Source: Citrobacter rodentium NBRC 105723 = DSM 16636 (GTDB lineage Bacteria; Pseudomonadota; Gammaproteobacteria; Enterobacterales; Enterobacteriaceae). From it: 64,000 nt of DNA. The stretch is taken from positions 3,410,001 through 3,474,000 of the forward strand of contig NZ_CP082833.1 in the NCBI RefSeq assembly GCF_021278985.1. The letters are read 5' to 3'. The notes below the pieces were generated by a model, which made no database searches, was not told the origin of the DNA, and was given only the letters and a program-made list of their open reading frames with translations. This document shows positions 17,044-25,266 of the stretch, one piece after another (the first letter of the stretch is position 1; each line of letters opens with the position of its first letter). A program made the position numbers and the translations under genes.

Positions 17044-18306
17044 TCAGGCCGCCTTATGCCGCCGCGCATAAATATAGGGTGCAACGTACCCCTCGCGGCT
17101 CACGTCCAGATAGTCTGACCACCACTGCATCATGTCCTTGCGTGCATCAAGATGTTCGGCGCGGTGGATATATGCCGCCCGCACGCTGTTACGCTCCTGA
17201 TGGCTCATCTGGCGCTCCACGGCATCCCGCGACCAGAGTTCAGATTCCACTAATGCGCTACAGGCCATTGCCCGGAAGCCGTGTCCGCAGACATCGGTTT
17301 TGGTATCGTAACCCATCAGGCGAAGCGCCCGGTTGATGGTATTTTCGCTCATCGGCTTATACGGGTTATGGTCGCCGGGGAATACCAGTTCCAGATGCCC
17401 GGAGATTTCATTTATCTGCTTCAGAATGGCGATAGCCTGACGAGAAAGCGGCACAATGTGCGGAGTATGCATTTTTGCGCCACGGCCAGAGAAACGAACT
17501 TTCTCAATCGTTTCCCTTGTGGCGGGAATGGTCCAGATTTTGTTTCTGAAATCAATCTCGCTCCAGCGGGCGAAGCGCAGCTCACTGGAGCGGATAAACA
17601 GATGCAGGGTCAGTACAACCGCCAGTCTCGTTAACTGCCGTCCCTGCTGATAGTCGCCGATACGCTCCAGCAGTTCAGGTAACCGTTCCAGTGGCAGGGC
17701 GGGATAGTGATTTTTAACCGGCGGCGCGGTGACGCCTTCCAGATGCTGCGCAGGATTATTTTCGATAAATCCCTGCTGCACGGCGTAGCGCATAATGTTG
17801 CAGAGCTGCTGCCGGGTACGGGACGCGACTTCCAGAAAGCCTTTGTCCTCGATAACTTTCAGCAATGCCGTGAAGTGCTGCGTTTTCAGCAGAGTGACGG
17901 GCATATGACCGATTGCCGGAAAGATATGATTCTTCATACTGGCAAGAATGCGCTCTGCATAGTCAGCCGACCATTTTTTGTTGGTTTTGTGCCATGCCAG
18001 CGCGACGGCCTCAAAGCATTTTTCCGGTGACGCAGCGGCCTTTGCAGCAACACGCTGCTGTGCGGGACTGATATTCTGCGCCAGCAGTTTACGGATACCG
18101 TCACGCTGCAGGCGGGCTTCAGCAAGAGAAACCAGCGGATATGCGCCCAGACTGACGCGGGACTCTTTGCCATTGAAGCGATATTTGAGATACCAGATAC
18201 GTGAACCGCCAGGTTTAACCAGCAGATACAGACCGTGAGAGTCAGACAATTTTACGGGTCTGGAAGGGGATTTAAAGTTGCGGATTTTTGAATCGTTTAA
18301 AGACAT
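17044..18306 (-). CDS. P4-type integrase at tRNA-Asn (IntB-like)
   Basis: This is a 420-residue tyrosine recombinase. The N-terminal arm-binding domain has DSHGLYLLVKPGGSRIWYLKYRFNGKE, followed by a core-binding domain. The catalytic domain has the first arginine in HLFIRSSELRFARW, HGFR in GHGFRAMA, H in MSHQERN and the tyrosine in VRAAYIHR. I chose the ATG at 18306 because the protein then starts at the P4-family position (MSLNDSKIRNF). The gene ends ~160 nt before the palindrome field and starts 158 nt from the tRNA-Asn 3' end, the normal place for an integrase using that tRNA as att site. Confidence 0.88.
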   Translation of the reverse strand: MSLNDSKIRNFKSPSRPVKLSDSHGLYLLVKPGGSRIWYLKYRFNGKESRVSLGAYPLVSLAEARLQRDGIRKLLAQNISPAQQRVAAKAAASPEKCFEAVALAWHKTNKKWSADYAERILASMKNHIFPAIGHMPVTLLKTQHFTALLKVIEDKGFLEVASRTRQQLCNIMRYAVQQGFIENNPAQHLEGVTAPPVKNHYPALPLERLPELLERIGDYQQGRQLTRLAVVLTLHLFIRSSELRFARWSEIDFRNKIWTIPATRETIEKVRFSGRGAKMHTPHIVPLSRQAIAILKQINEISGHLELVFPGDHNPYKPMSENTINRALRLMGYDTKTDVCGHGFRAMACSALVESELWSRDAVERQMSHQERNSVRAAYIHRAEHLDARKDMMQWWSDYLDVSREGYVAPYIYARRHKAA

Positions 18307-18467
18307 TTGGGGGTCACTCCAGAATCGAACCAACCTGACCCCAAATCTGACCACCAAATTAACCGGATGCGGAGGGAAAACTGAATACGCATCGGGACAG
18401 ATTTTCACGCTAACTTATTGAAACCTAATCATACTGGCACTCATAAGCACGCCTGAAAACAAGAATC

Positions 18468-18543
18468 TGGCTCCTCTGACTGGACTCGAACCAGTGACAT
18501 ACGGATTAACAGTCCGCCGTTCTACCGACTGAACTACAGAGGA
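18468..18543 (-). tRNA. tRNA-Asn (GTT)
   Basis: A 76-nt cloverleaf on the minus strand starts TCCTCTGTAGTTCAGTCGGT, with anticodon GTT in CTGTTAATC, T arm GGTTCGAGTCC and an encoded CCA end. The last 20 nt region is duplicated at 9970-9989. Serves as attachment site for the P4-type integrase next door. Confidence 0.95.
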
Positions 18544-18665
18544 ATCGTGTGAACGAGGCGCATATTAGCGACGGCAATCAGGGTTGTCAAAGGGGGAAAT
18601 ACAATTGCGCGTCTGTTTGCTGACAAATTCAGCAAAGCGATGAACTTTCGATCGTTGGCTGCGGT

Positions 18666-18682
18666 TGCCCCATTCTGGTGCG
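18666..18682. promoter_or_regulatory. NtrC-binding site upstream of nac
   Basis: TGCCCCATTCTGGTGCG matches the NtrC dyad consensus TGCACYNNNNTGGTGCA closely. It lies about 130 nt upstream of the sigma-54 promoter of nac, the usual enhancer distance. Confidence 0.65.
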
Positions 18683-18798
18683 CTGCTACCCCCGATGGGG
18701 CAGATCGAAAAACGCTGGATGTGAACAATAATACGGGTAGCAATCATAAATGCTTATTTCTCGGGCAATTAAACGAAACTGTTCCTCTTAACAGAAAC

Positions 18799-18814
18799 TG
18801 GCAAGCATCTTGCA
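18799..18814 (+). promoter_or_regulatory. Sigma-54 promoter of nac
   Basis: TGGCAAGCATCTTGCA matches the -24/-12 consensus TGGCACG-N4-TTGCW with only one changed position. It lies 57 nt before the nac start. nac is known to be sigma-54/NtrC-dependent in other enterics. Confidence 0.75.
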
Positions 18815-18870
18815 GTTATCTCCTGACATGACTGCCAGCACGGGTTCTGGCATTCCGTACAGGAGGCAAA

Positions 18871-19788
18871 ATGAACTTCAGACGACTGAAATACTTCGTG
18901 AAAATTGTCGATATTGGTAGCCTGACGCAGGCCGCTGAAGTATTACACATCGCCCAGCCCGCGCTGAGCCAGCAGGTCGCCACGCTGGAAGGGGAGCTCA
19001 ATCAGCAACTGTTGATTCGCACCAAGCGAGGCGTAACGCCGACCGAAGCGGGAAAAATTCTTTATGCCCATGCGCGCACGATACTGCGCCAGTGCGAACA
19101 GGCGCAGCTGGCGGTGGTTAACGTCGGGCAAACCCTGACGGGACAGGTGTCGATTGGGCTGGCGCCGGGAACGGCTGCTTCTTCAGTAACGATGCCACTG
19201 CTGCAGGCGGTGCGGGCGGAACTACCGGAAGTGCTGGTGTACCTGCATGAAAACAGCGGTGCGGTACTGAATGATAAGATAATGAGCGGTCAGCTCGATA
19301 TGGCAGTGCTTTATGAGCGCTCTCCACAGGCCGGAATTATCAGCCAGCCGCTGATCAAAGAAGATCTGTTTCTGGTGGGGACTCGCGACTGTCCGGACCA
19401 GAGCGTCGATCTTGCCGCCGTTGCGCAGATGAACCTTTTTCTGCCGCGTGACTACAGCGCGGTACGTTTACGGGTCGATGAGGCCTTCTCGCTGCGCCGC
19501 TTAACGGCAAAAGTCACAGGCGAGATTGAGTCCATCGCCACCCTGACGGCGGCTATCGCCAGCGGCATGGGCGTAACGGTTTTGCCTGAGTCGGCGGCGC
19601 GCGCGTTGTGCGGTGCGGCACATGGCTGGATGGCGCGGATCACTTCACCCTCCATGAATCTCTCGCTTTCCTTAAACATTTCGGCCAGAGGCAGTTTGTC
19701 CCCTCAGGCGCAGGCGGTGAAAGAGATCCTTATGTCGCTGGTCAGTAGTCCGGGGCTGGAAAATCGCGAGCTGCAACTGGTCAGTTAG
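18871..19788 (+). CDS. nac: LysR-type nitrogen assimilation control regulator
   Basis: This is a 305-residue LysR-family regulator. The N-terminal winged helix-turn-helix (MNFRRLKYFVKIVDIGSLTQAAEVLHIAQPALSQQVATLE) matches Nac, followed by a periplasmic-binding-type effector domain. Nac couples NtrC control to sigma-70 promoters of nitrogen-scavenging genes. It has a strong AGGAGG ribosome site, and the upstream sigma-54 promoter and NtrC site support the identity. cbl follows on the same strand, as in E. coli. Salmonella Typhimurium is reported to lack nac, which bears on the species. Confidence 0.9.
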   Translation: MNFRRLKYFVKIVDIGSLTQAAEVLHIAQPALSQQVATLEGELNQQLLIRTKRGVTPTEAGKILYAHARTILRQCEQAQLAVVNVGQTLTGQVSIGLAPGTAASSVTMPLLQAVRAELPEVLVYLHENSGAVLNDKIMSGQLDMAVLYERSPQAGIISQPLIKEDLFLVGTRDCPDQSVDLAAVAQMNLFLPRDYSAVRLRVDEAFSLRRLTAKVTGEIESIATLTAAIASGMGVTVLPESAARALCGAAHGWMARITSPSMNLSLSLNISARGSLSPQAQAVKEILMSLVSSPGLENRELQLVS

Positions 19789-19888
19789 CGTTATTCTTAC
19801 CTGGAATAAGATACGGATTTTTATTATTTGTTATGCCGGAGAGCAGACTTTAACAATAGCGTCATGTCTGATACTTCCGGAGCGAAGC

Positions 19889-20839
19889 GTGAATTTCCAG
19901 CAGCTAAAGATTATCCGCGAGGCGGCGCGTCAGGATTACAACCTGACTGAAGTCGCCAGTATGCTTTATACCTCGCAATCGGGCGTGAGCCGCCATATTC
20001 GTGAGCTAGAAGATGAGCTTGGTATTGAAATATTTATTCGTCGGGGGAAGCGACTGCTTGGCATGACCGAGCCGGGTAAGGCGCTGCTGGTCATCGCAGA
20101 GCGGATCCTTAATGAGGCCAGCAATGTGCGTCGCCTTGCGGATCTGTTTACGAATGATACTTCCGGGGTGCTGACTATCGCGACCACTCACACGCAGGCG
20201 CGCTACAGCCTGCCGGAAGTGATAAAAGCGTTCCGTGAAATATTTCCGGAAGTGCGTCTGGAGTTAATTCAGGGAACGCCGCAGGAAATTGCATCTATAT
20301 TGCAAAATGGCGGGGCGGATATTGGTATTGCCAGTGAGCGACTGAGCAACGATCCGCAACTGGTGGCCTTTCCCTGGTTTCGCTGGCACCACAGCCTGCT
20401 AGTCCCGGAAAATCATCCGCTGACGCAGCTTTCGCCGCTGACTCTGGAATCTGTCGCCAGGTGGCCGCTAATCACCTACCGTCAGGGGATCACCGGACGT
20501 TCCCGTATTGATGAAGCTTTTGCCCGTAAAGGGATCGTGCCGGATATTGTGCTCAGCGCACAGGATTCCGATGTGATTAAAACCTATGTCGCGCTGGGAC
20601 TGGGCATTGGCCTGGTGGCCGAACAGTCGAGCGGCGAGCGGGAAGAGGGGGGATTAACCCGACTGGACACCCGGCATCTGTTTGAGGCCAATACCGTCTG
20701 GCTGGGGCTGAAGCGCGGCCAGTTACAGCGCAACTATGTCTGGCGGTTTATTGAGTTATGCAATGCAGGCCTGGCCGTGGATGAGATTAAACGACAGGTG
20801 ATGGCGCCGGACGAGGTGGCGATCGATTATCAGATATAA
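19889..20839 (+). CDS. cbl: LysR-type regulator of sulfur utilisation
   Basis: This is a 316-residue LysR-family protein that starts at GTG (MNFQQLKIIREAARQDYNLTEVASMLYTSQSGVSRHIRELE) and closely matches Cbl/CysB. Cbl activates genes for sulfonate and taurine use during sulfate starvation and senses adenosine phosphosulfate. The GGAGCG stretch before the GTG is the ribosome site. It lies 100 nt after nac and is followed by a strong terminator. Confidence 0.9.
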   Translation: MNFQQLKIIREAARQDYNLTEVASMLYTSQSGVSRHIRELEDELGIEIFIRRGKRLLGMTEPGKALLVIAERILNEASNVRRLADLFTNDTSGVLTIATTHTQARYSLPEVIKAFREIFPEVRLELIQGTPQEIASILQNGGADIGIASERLSNDPQLVAFPWFRWHHSLLVPENHPLTQLSPLTLESVARWPLITYRQGITGRSRIDEAFARKGIVPDIVLSAQDSDVIKTYVALGLGIGLVAEQSSGEREEGGLTRLDTRHLFEANTVWLGLKRGQLQRNYVWRFIELCNAGLAVDEIKRQVMAPDEVAIDYQI

Positions 20840-20842
20840 AGC

Positions 20843-20870
20843 AAAAAGCCCGCTAAAAAGCGGGCTTCTT
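20843..20870 (+). terminator. Rho-independent terminator after cbl
   Basis: AAGCCCGC-TAAAAA-GCGGGCTT forms a strong stem just after the cbl stop, flanked by an A-run on the left and a T-rich CTTCTT on the right. It could also end transcription of the opposing tRNA unit. Confidence 0.8.
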
Positions 20871-20875
20871 AAATC

Positions 20876-20951
20876 TGGCTCCTCTGACTGGACTCGAACC
20901 AGTGACATACGGATTAACAGTCCGCCGTTCTACCGACTGAACTACAGAGGA
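20876..20951 (-). tRNA. tRNA-Asn (GTT), second copy
   Basis: Identical over its 76 nt to the tRNA-Asn at 18468-18543, with the same GTT anticodon and encoded CCA. Its 3' end is undisturbed: cbl's terminator follows directly, so no island is present here. Confidence 0.95.
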
Positions 20952-21050
20952 ATTGTGTGAACGAGGCGCATAATACTGGCCGCGCCACGGCGTGTCAACA
21001 GTAAAATTAACACGCTTTTTCAATTGGTTAATTAATCCGCAAAACCACCC

Positions 21051-21848
21051 TCAGTGGACCTGCGATGCGGGAAAATAATCGTCATCCTGGCTATCGCGCA
21101 GCCGCTGCAGCGGGTCCTGTTGATAAAACTGGCAAAAGCGTTGCCACAGCGCGGGAAAGCGCGGAGCAAAGAGTTCAGGCGCACTGAAAAAATACTCCGA
21201 CAGAACGGCAAAACACTCAGCGGGATCGCTGGCTGCATAGGCATCGATGCTGGATGCGGTTTCGCCGACCAGGTCAATTTCATCCTGAATATTGTTCATC
21301 GCAGCATGCAGGTCATGCTCCCAACTGGCTACTTCGCGCAGGGGGATAAGCGGTATACCGCTGGCGCGATCGCCATTGCGCATGTCCAGCTTATGCGCCA
21401 CTTCATGAATGATCAGATTAAAGCCGGATGCATCGAAAGAGTCCTGAATATCCAGCCAGTTAAGAATGATGGGGCCCTGCTGCCAGCTTTGACCTGACTG
21501 GACAACCCGCTGGTTGTGCACAAGACCGATATCGTCTTCCCATTCATCGTCAACCACGAAAGGGGCCGGGTAGATCAGCACCTCATGGAAACCATCCAGC
21601 CATTCAATACCCAGTTCCAGTACCGGCAGACAGAAAAGCAGGGCGATACGCGCGCTTTTCAACGCATCAAGTTCGAATCCCTGAAGTGCGACCAGCCTTT
21701 TTTGCTGTAAGAATCGTTCCGCCAGCGCGATAAGTCTGGCTTGTTCCTGCGCAGTTAATGTCATCAGCAGTGGGATTGCGAGGGCTTCCTCCCACATGGC
21801 TGACTCATTTTGCGCTGTGTCTTGTGCTTTCCAGGGCCACTTTATCAT
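21051..21848 (-). CDS. mtfA: DgsA (Mlc)-inactivating zinc peptidase
   Basis: This is a 265-residue cytosolic protein with the zincin motif HEVAH in NLIIHEVAHKLDMRNG near residue 149 and a downstream acidic residue region (DPAECFAVLSEYFF) that supplies the third zinc ligand. It matches MtfA (formerly YeeI), which binds and inactivates the glucose repressor Mlc and so affects ptsG expression. The neighbours, serU and tRNA-Asn, match the E. coli order. Confidence 0.92.
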   Translation of the reverse strand: MIKWPWKAQDTAQNESAMWEEALAIPLLMTLTAQEQARLIALAERFLQQKRLVALQGFELDALKSARIALLFCLPVLELGIEWLDGFHEVLIYPAPFVVDDEWEDDIGLVHNQRVVQSGQSWQQGPIILNWLDIQDSFDASGFNLIIHEVAHKLDMRNGDRASGIPLIPLREVASWEHDLHAAMNNIQDEIDLVGETASSIDAYAASDPAECFAVLSEYFFSAPELFAPRFPALWQRFCQFYQQDPLQRLRDSQDDDYFPASQVH

Positions 21849-21941
21849 CGATCTGCTCGCAAACTCGTCACTTGAACAAAATTGAAGGGACAGGGGCTGT
21901 TAAAATGCCAAATAACCTGGCATCATGGCAACTATCAAAAC

Positions 21942-22031
21942 GGAGAGATGCCGGAGCGGCTGAACGGACCGGTCTCGAAAACCGGAGTAGGGGCAACTCT
22001 ACCGGGGGTTCAAATCCCCCTCTCTCCGCCA
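21942..22031 (+). tRNA. serU: tRNA-Ser (CGA)
   Basis: A 90-nt class II tRNA starting GGAGAGATGCCGGAGCGGCT, with anticodon CGA in GGTCTCGAAAACC, a long variable arm, T arm GGGTTCAAATCC and encoded CCA. The last 14 nt are repeated at 39215-39228. This gene is the known insertion hotspot for serU islands of enterics. Confidence 0.95.
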
Positions 22032-22265
22032 ATCATTCAACAAAATCAATAGGTTACGAAGCGTTTTTGATTTTGCCCTGCATAAATCCCTGCATTAAAA
22101 TTTCTTTATCTTACGCTGTTTTCTCACCTCTAACGCTGCCATTTTTATCATGTTGCACCTTATTGGGCATCCACTTTTATCTTCTTTAGCTCACAAGCTC
22201 ACACTCTTTTACAACAACTTAGCCCATCTCACATCTCTGGTGACAAAACAGTTGAACTGCCATTG
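22018..22265. repeat. attL: serU 3' end plus extended repeat
   Basis: The core CCCTCTCTCCGCCA (22018-22031) equals 39215-39228. The following ~235 nt are an imperfect copy of 39229-39431, including a stretch around 22136-22157 (GCTGCCATTTTTATCATG...) and TGACAAAAC-GTTGAACTGC near 22242. No gene is seen between 22032 and 22319. The likely reading is that one copy is original chromosome and the other came with the element. Confidence 0.75.
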
Positions 22266-22319
22266 CTTCACACGGATCCTGTAAGGGTATCTTAAAGGGA
22301 ATGGATTGCTGGAGGATGG

Positions 22320-23165
22320 ATGAAAAGAAGTGAAATCAGGAAAGCACTGGAAGCATGGTTTGATGTTAAACGCTATGAGGCGATAGAGAAGCTAAGCCTT
22401 CAACAGTTTTATGTTGAGATTGAGCGGCGTATCTTGGCCTACAGGATGTTGCTGAGCCGGAATACCATACCAACCTTCAACAGACTACTACTGGATGATT
22501 ACCGCAATAAAATTTTGCGAGGCGAAATCTTGTTCAGTGGTGATACCGCTACCCTTGGGCATGAGCTTCCCAGAACTTACGCGGTAAATCCTACCACACG
22601 AAGCCACGCGCAATTTTATGCGAAAACGCTGGCATTAACCGAAGCCACTCCTGAGCTTTCCGCGTTAAGCGAATCCGAATTTCTGTCCGAGTATCTAAAA
22701 CAAACATCGCTGAAAAACCTTGCTCGTATCACTGTCGATATTCATCTGGAAGAGGCATCAACCGAAGAGATCATTGAACATATGAAAGTGCTAATCCCGC
22801 AATGGAAGAGACAGCTAAAGATGAAAGCTCCTGCGGAACGGGAGTATCGTTTTGGCAAAAGCACGTTCAGAAAAATTATTGAATATCGTCTTATTCCGAT
22901 GATGGACCTAATTTTCTGGGGTGAGGACAATGGCGTCAAAATCCCGCTTTCACTGATTTCTTCGTTGCTTCACGAAGATAGCGACAACGATCGTGATGAA
23001 GGAATGCTAAAGGCAACGGACTACCCGCTGGCAATGGCTTTTCTGACTGATGCAAGCTATCTAAAATCGCTTGAAGATTACATCATGCAAAACAATCACT
23101 TAAAAGACACACCTGTTGATAAGCATGTTGAGGATGATAAGAAGAAGAAAAAAGCAGCCAAGTAA
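22320..23165 (+). CDS. Hypothetical island protein (DUF6387-like)
   Basis: This is a 281-residue soluble protein beginning MKRSEIRKALEAWFDVKRYEAIEKLSLQQFYVEIERR, with a helical, charged profile, no signal peptide and a lysine-rich tail (DDKKKKKAAK). The N-terminus recalls DUF6387, a family of unknown function found beside integrases in enterics; I am only moderately sure. It is the first gene inside attL and is followed by a hairpin. GGATGG precedes the ATG as a ribosome site. Confidence 0.55.
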   Translation: MKRSEIRKALEAWFDVKRYEAIEKLSLQQFYVEIERRILAYRMLLSRNTIPTFNRLLLDDYRNKILRGEILFSGDTATLGHELPRTYAVNPTTRSHAQFYAKTLALTEATPELSALSESEFLSEYLKQTSLKNLARITVDIHLEEASTEEIIEHMKVLIPQWKRQLKMKAPAEREYRFGKSTFRKIIEYRLIPMMDLIFWGEDNGVKIPLSLISSLLHEDSDNDRDEGMLKATDYPLAMAFLTDASYLKSLEDYIMQNNHLKDTPVDKHVEDDKKKKKAAK

Positions 23166-23173
23166 AAAGGGTT

Positions 23174-23194
23174 ACGTTCGCCGTGAGCGAACGT
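23174..23194 (+). terminator. Hairpin after the DUF6387-like gene
   Basis: ACGTTCGC and GCGAACGT form an 8-bp perfect stem with loop CGTGA, 9 nt after the stop codon. No T-tract follows, so termination strength is uncertain. Confidence 0.5.
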
Positions 23195-23331
23195 GATCGC
23201 ATTCAGCCTTAACGAACCTCTTTCTGTTCATCTCCCTTCATATTTTTCAAAAAACTCTTTTATGAACGCCCCTAAAACGTCATAAGCGAATTCGCTATTA
23301 TTGTTCTCGTCGCAATAACAGAGGACAGACA

Positions 23332-23571
23332 ATGAAAAACAGTAATCAGATAAGTGCTACGAAAAATGAATATATCGCAAAACGATTTATCCGTGTTCCT
23401 GATGTTTTAAATAGGGTGGGGTTTAGTCGCACCACCTTATATGAGCGTATTAAGGAAGGAAACTTTCCAGACAGGGTAAAAATAGGACCGAGGTGCGTAG
23501 CCTTTGTCGAAAGTGAGATAGATGAATGGATTGAAGCCACTATTCGGAACTCACGCCAGAACACAGCATAA
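23332..23571 (+). CDS. AlpA-family excisionase/transcription regulator
   Basis: This is a 79-residue protein with the AlpA/MerR-like winged helix-turn-helix: FIRVPDVLNRVGFSRTTLYERIKEGNFPDRVKIGPRCVAFVESEIDEWI. AlpA controls excision of the CP4-57 element by activating the integrase or acting as a directionality factor. Its place a short distance inside the island end fits such a role. The GAGGACAG stretch is the ribosome site. Confidence 0.8.
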   Translation: MKNSNQISATKNEYIAKRFIRVPDVLNRVGFSRTTLYERIKEGNFPDRVKIGPRCVAFVESEIDEWIEATIRNSRQNTA

Positions 23572-23651
23572 AACATAAATACTGTTTCCGGGCGAATAGA
23601 TATTTTTTCGCTCAGGGACTCTTATTATCTTAAACAATAAAAGGGCAATAT

Positions 23652-23942
23652 ATGAAAATAGAACTTAATACTACAGAGCAGTTTATCAGTGAAACCGAGT
23701 ATTTGTATAACCATTATATGAATAAACGGCTACGAAACCAGCCTGTGCATTTCTATCACCTACTGAAAAATAAGGAGGATATGAACGAAGTGATTGAAAA
23801 TATTATCGAGAAAACAAAGAACATTTTTTATGGGACTGGTGGTGAACAAAAAACGGAACGGATCTCCGGGAGTGTTAACTATGTGAAAGTAAAGCAACAC
23901 CTTCGTCAACTTTGGATTGTCTATAAGTGTGTATACCGCTGA
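23652..23942 (+). CDS. Small hypothetical protein
   Basis: A 96-residue basic protein (MKIELNTTEQFISETEYLYNHYMNKRLRNQPVHF), soluble, with no recognisable domain. Its last third (VNYVKVKQHLRQLWIVYKCVYR) loosely resembles the end of the next gene's product (VDFKEVKQALAKMHYTVLAES), so the two may be distant paralogues. AAAAGGGC precedes the ATG. Function unknown. Confidence 0.5.
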   Translation: MKIELNTTEQFISETEYLYNHYMNKRLRNQPVHFYHLLKNKEDMNEVIENIIEKTKNIFYGTGGEQKTERISGSVNYVKVKQHLRQLWIVYKCVYR

Positions 23943-23993
23943 TACAACCATAAAAAATATCTACTTTAATATTAAACTAAAAAGGAAATAAAA

Positions 23994-24290
23994 ATGAATA
24001 CATTTAAAAATAAATCTACTGAAATCTATTATGTTGTGTCTTTGCATATCTATGCGGAGCTTTTTAACTCAAAGGATAAAACGACCAGTAATATGATTAT
24101 GACGCATGTAATGGATCATGAGTTTATCTGTAGGCTAATCGAACTGGCGATGAGAAATGCTGAAAAACACCTTTTGAAAAAATCATGGAAAAAGAACGCT
24201 GCTGAAAAACTGTCTGAAGTGGATTTTAAAGAGGTTAAGCAGGCATTAGCCAAAATGCACTACACCGTTCTGGCGGAGTCAATATGTTGA
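23994..24290 (+). CDS. Small hypothetical protein
   Basis: A 98-residue protein (MNTFKNKSTEIYYVVSLHIYAELFNSKDKTTSNMIMTHVMD) with a strong AAGGAAAT ribosome site. It is helical with a lysine-rich middle and no membrane segment. A weak C-terminal similarity to the preceding gene product suggests a duplicated pair. Function unknown. Confidence 0.5.
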   Translation: MNTFKNKSTEIYYVVSLHIYAELFNSKDKTTSNMIMTHVMDHEFICRLIELAMRNAEKHLLKKSWKKNAAEKLSEVDFKEVKQALAKMHYTVLAESIC

Positions 24291-24389
24291 TGCGTTCTGA
24301 CGTCTATCTGCCCCTTCATGGGGCTGATAACAAACCTGATTTGAAAGCTAAAATGCTAGTGAAAACATACTCTATACAAGGAGCCAAAA

Positions 24390-24632
24390 ATGATTGATGA
24401 ATTTGATGTGATGCATATGTATAAAAAAATCCAAGCAGAAGCCGCAACTACCGACATCAAAACATTGGAACAGCTTTTAATGAAGTTCCGTAAAGTCGTG
24501 GCAGAGCGCCGGGAAGAATACTATCAGGAAATTGGTGAGAAAAAAGCGCAGAAATTGAGGGCTAAGAGGTTACAACAGTTGCTTGAGAAAATGGAGCGTT
24601 ATCGGGTTTCACCGGAAGATTTTCAGGGATGA
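24390..24632 (+). CDS. Truncated H-NS-like protein (H-NST type antagonist)
   Basis: This 80-residue protein consists only of the H-NS N-terminal oligomerisation domain: helices ending in TLEQLLMKFRKVVAERREEYYQEIGEKKAQKLRAKRLQQLLEKMERYRVSPEDFQG. The C-terminal DNA-binding motif (TWTGQGR) is absent, and the stop is natural. H-NST proteins of pathogenic E. coli islands, including serU islands, poison H-NS oligomers and relieve silencing. An AAGGAGCC ribosome site is present. It converges on a full-length H-NS paralogue 74 nt away. Confidence 0.8.
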   Translation: MIDEFDVMHMYKKIQAEAATTDIKTLEQLLMKFRKVVAERREEYYQEIGEKKAQKLRAKRLQQLLEKMERYRVSPEDFQG

Positions 24633-24705
24633 CTACGACATGGATAATCTGGCAGAACCTGTTCAGGTAGCAGGCTCTACCAGAGAAAATCAGAGTTAAT
24701 ACAAG

Positions 24706-25110
24706 TTAGATCGCGAAGTCTTCCAGTGTTTTACCAGCTTCGATAGCAGCAGCGATCGCTTTAGGAGTGCGGCCCTGACCCGTCCAAGTCTGCTCATTAC
24801 CGTTTTCATCTGTATATTTGTATTTGGCAGGACGAGGAGCGCGGGTTGATTTGGTTTTAAGCTGGGATGAGCCAACAGCAGCAAGGAGTTCAGCCGGGTC
24901 AATACCATCTTCTAGCAGTTTCTGACGGAAGGCTTGCAGCTTGGCCTGACGTTCTTCTTGTTCTTTACGGACGGCACTTTCTTCCTCACGACGATCTTCA
25001 ACGACAGCAGAGAGTTTTTCCAGCATCTCTTCCAGAGTTGCCAGATCTGTTTCACGAGCATGTGCGCGAAGTGTACGAATATTGTTCAGTGCCTTAAGAG
25101 CTTCACTCAT
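24706..25110 (-). CDS. H-NS-family nucleoid protein (Hfp-like paralogue)
   Basis: This 134-residue protein has the full H-NS layout: N-terminal dimerisation helices (MSEALKALNNIRTLRAHARE, TLEEMLEKLSAVVEDRREEE), a coiled-coil linker, and a C-terminal DNA-binding domain with YTDENGNEQTWTGQGRTPKAI. H-NS proteins silence AT-rich acquired genes. The divergence pattern and location on a serU island match Hfp of uropathogenic E. coli. It may silence the element's own genes and reduce the cost of carriage. The core hns gene is elsewhere. Confidence 0.85.
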   Translation of the reverse strand: MSEALKALNNIRTLRAHARETDLATLEEMLEKLSAVVEDRREEESAVRKEQEERQAKLQAFRQKLLEDGIDPAELLAAVGSSQLKTKSTRAPRPAKYKYTDENGNEQTWTGQGRTPKAIAAAIEAGKTLEDFAI

Positions 25111-25266
25111 AGTATGTTGTCCGGTGTTTTAAAAGGGGCGATTAATAAAAATAATGTATGCTGTATTGTTGTACAGTCAAAAACAACCCGTAAATAATAT
25201 AGTAAATATTATCGGTTAAGCAATCTTAAAACATCCCATTTGATACGGATAACATAAGGCTGTTCT

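Noticed and set aside
20843..20951. Second tRNA-Asn as another island boundary
   Set aside because: Its 3' end is directly followed by the cbl terminator and intact backbone, so nothing is inserted there.
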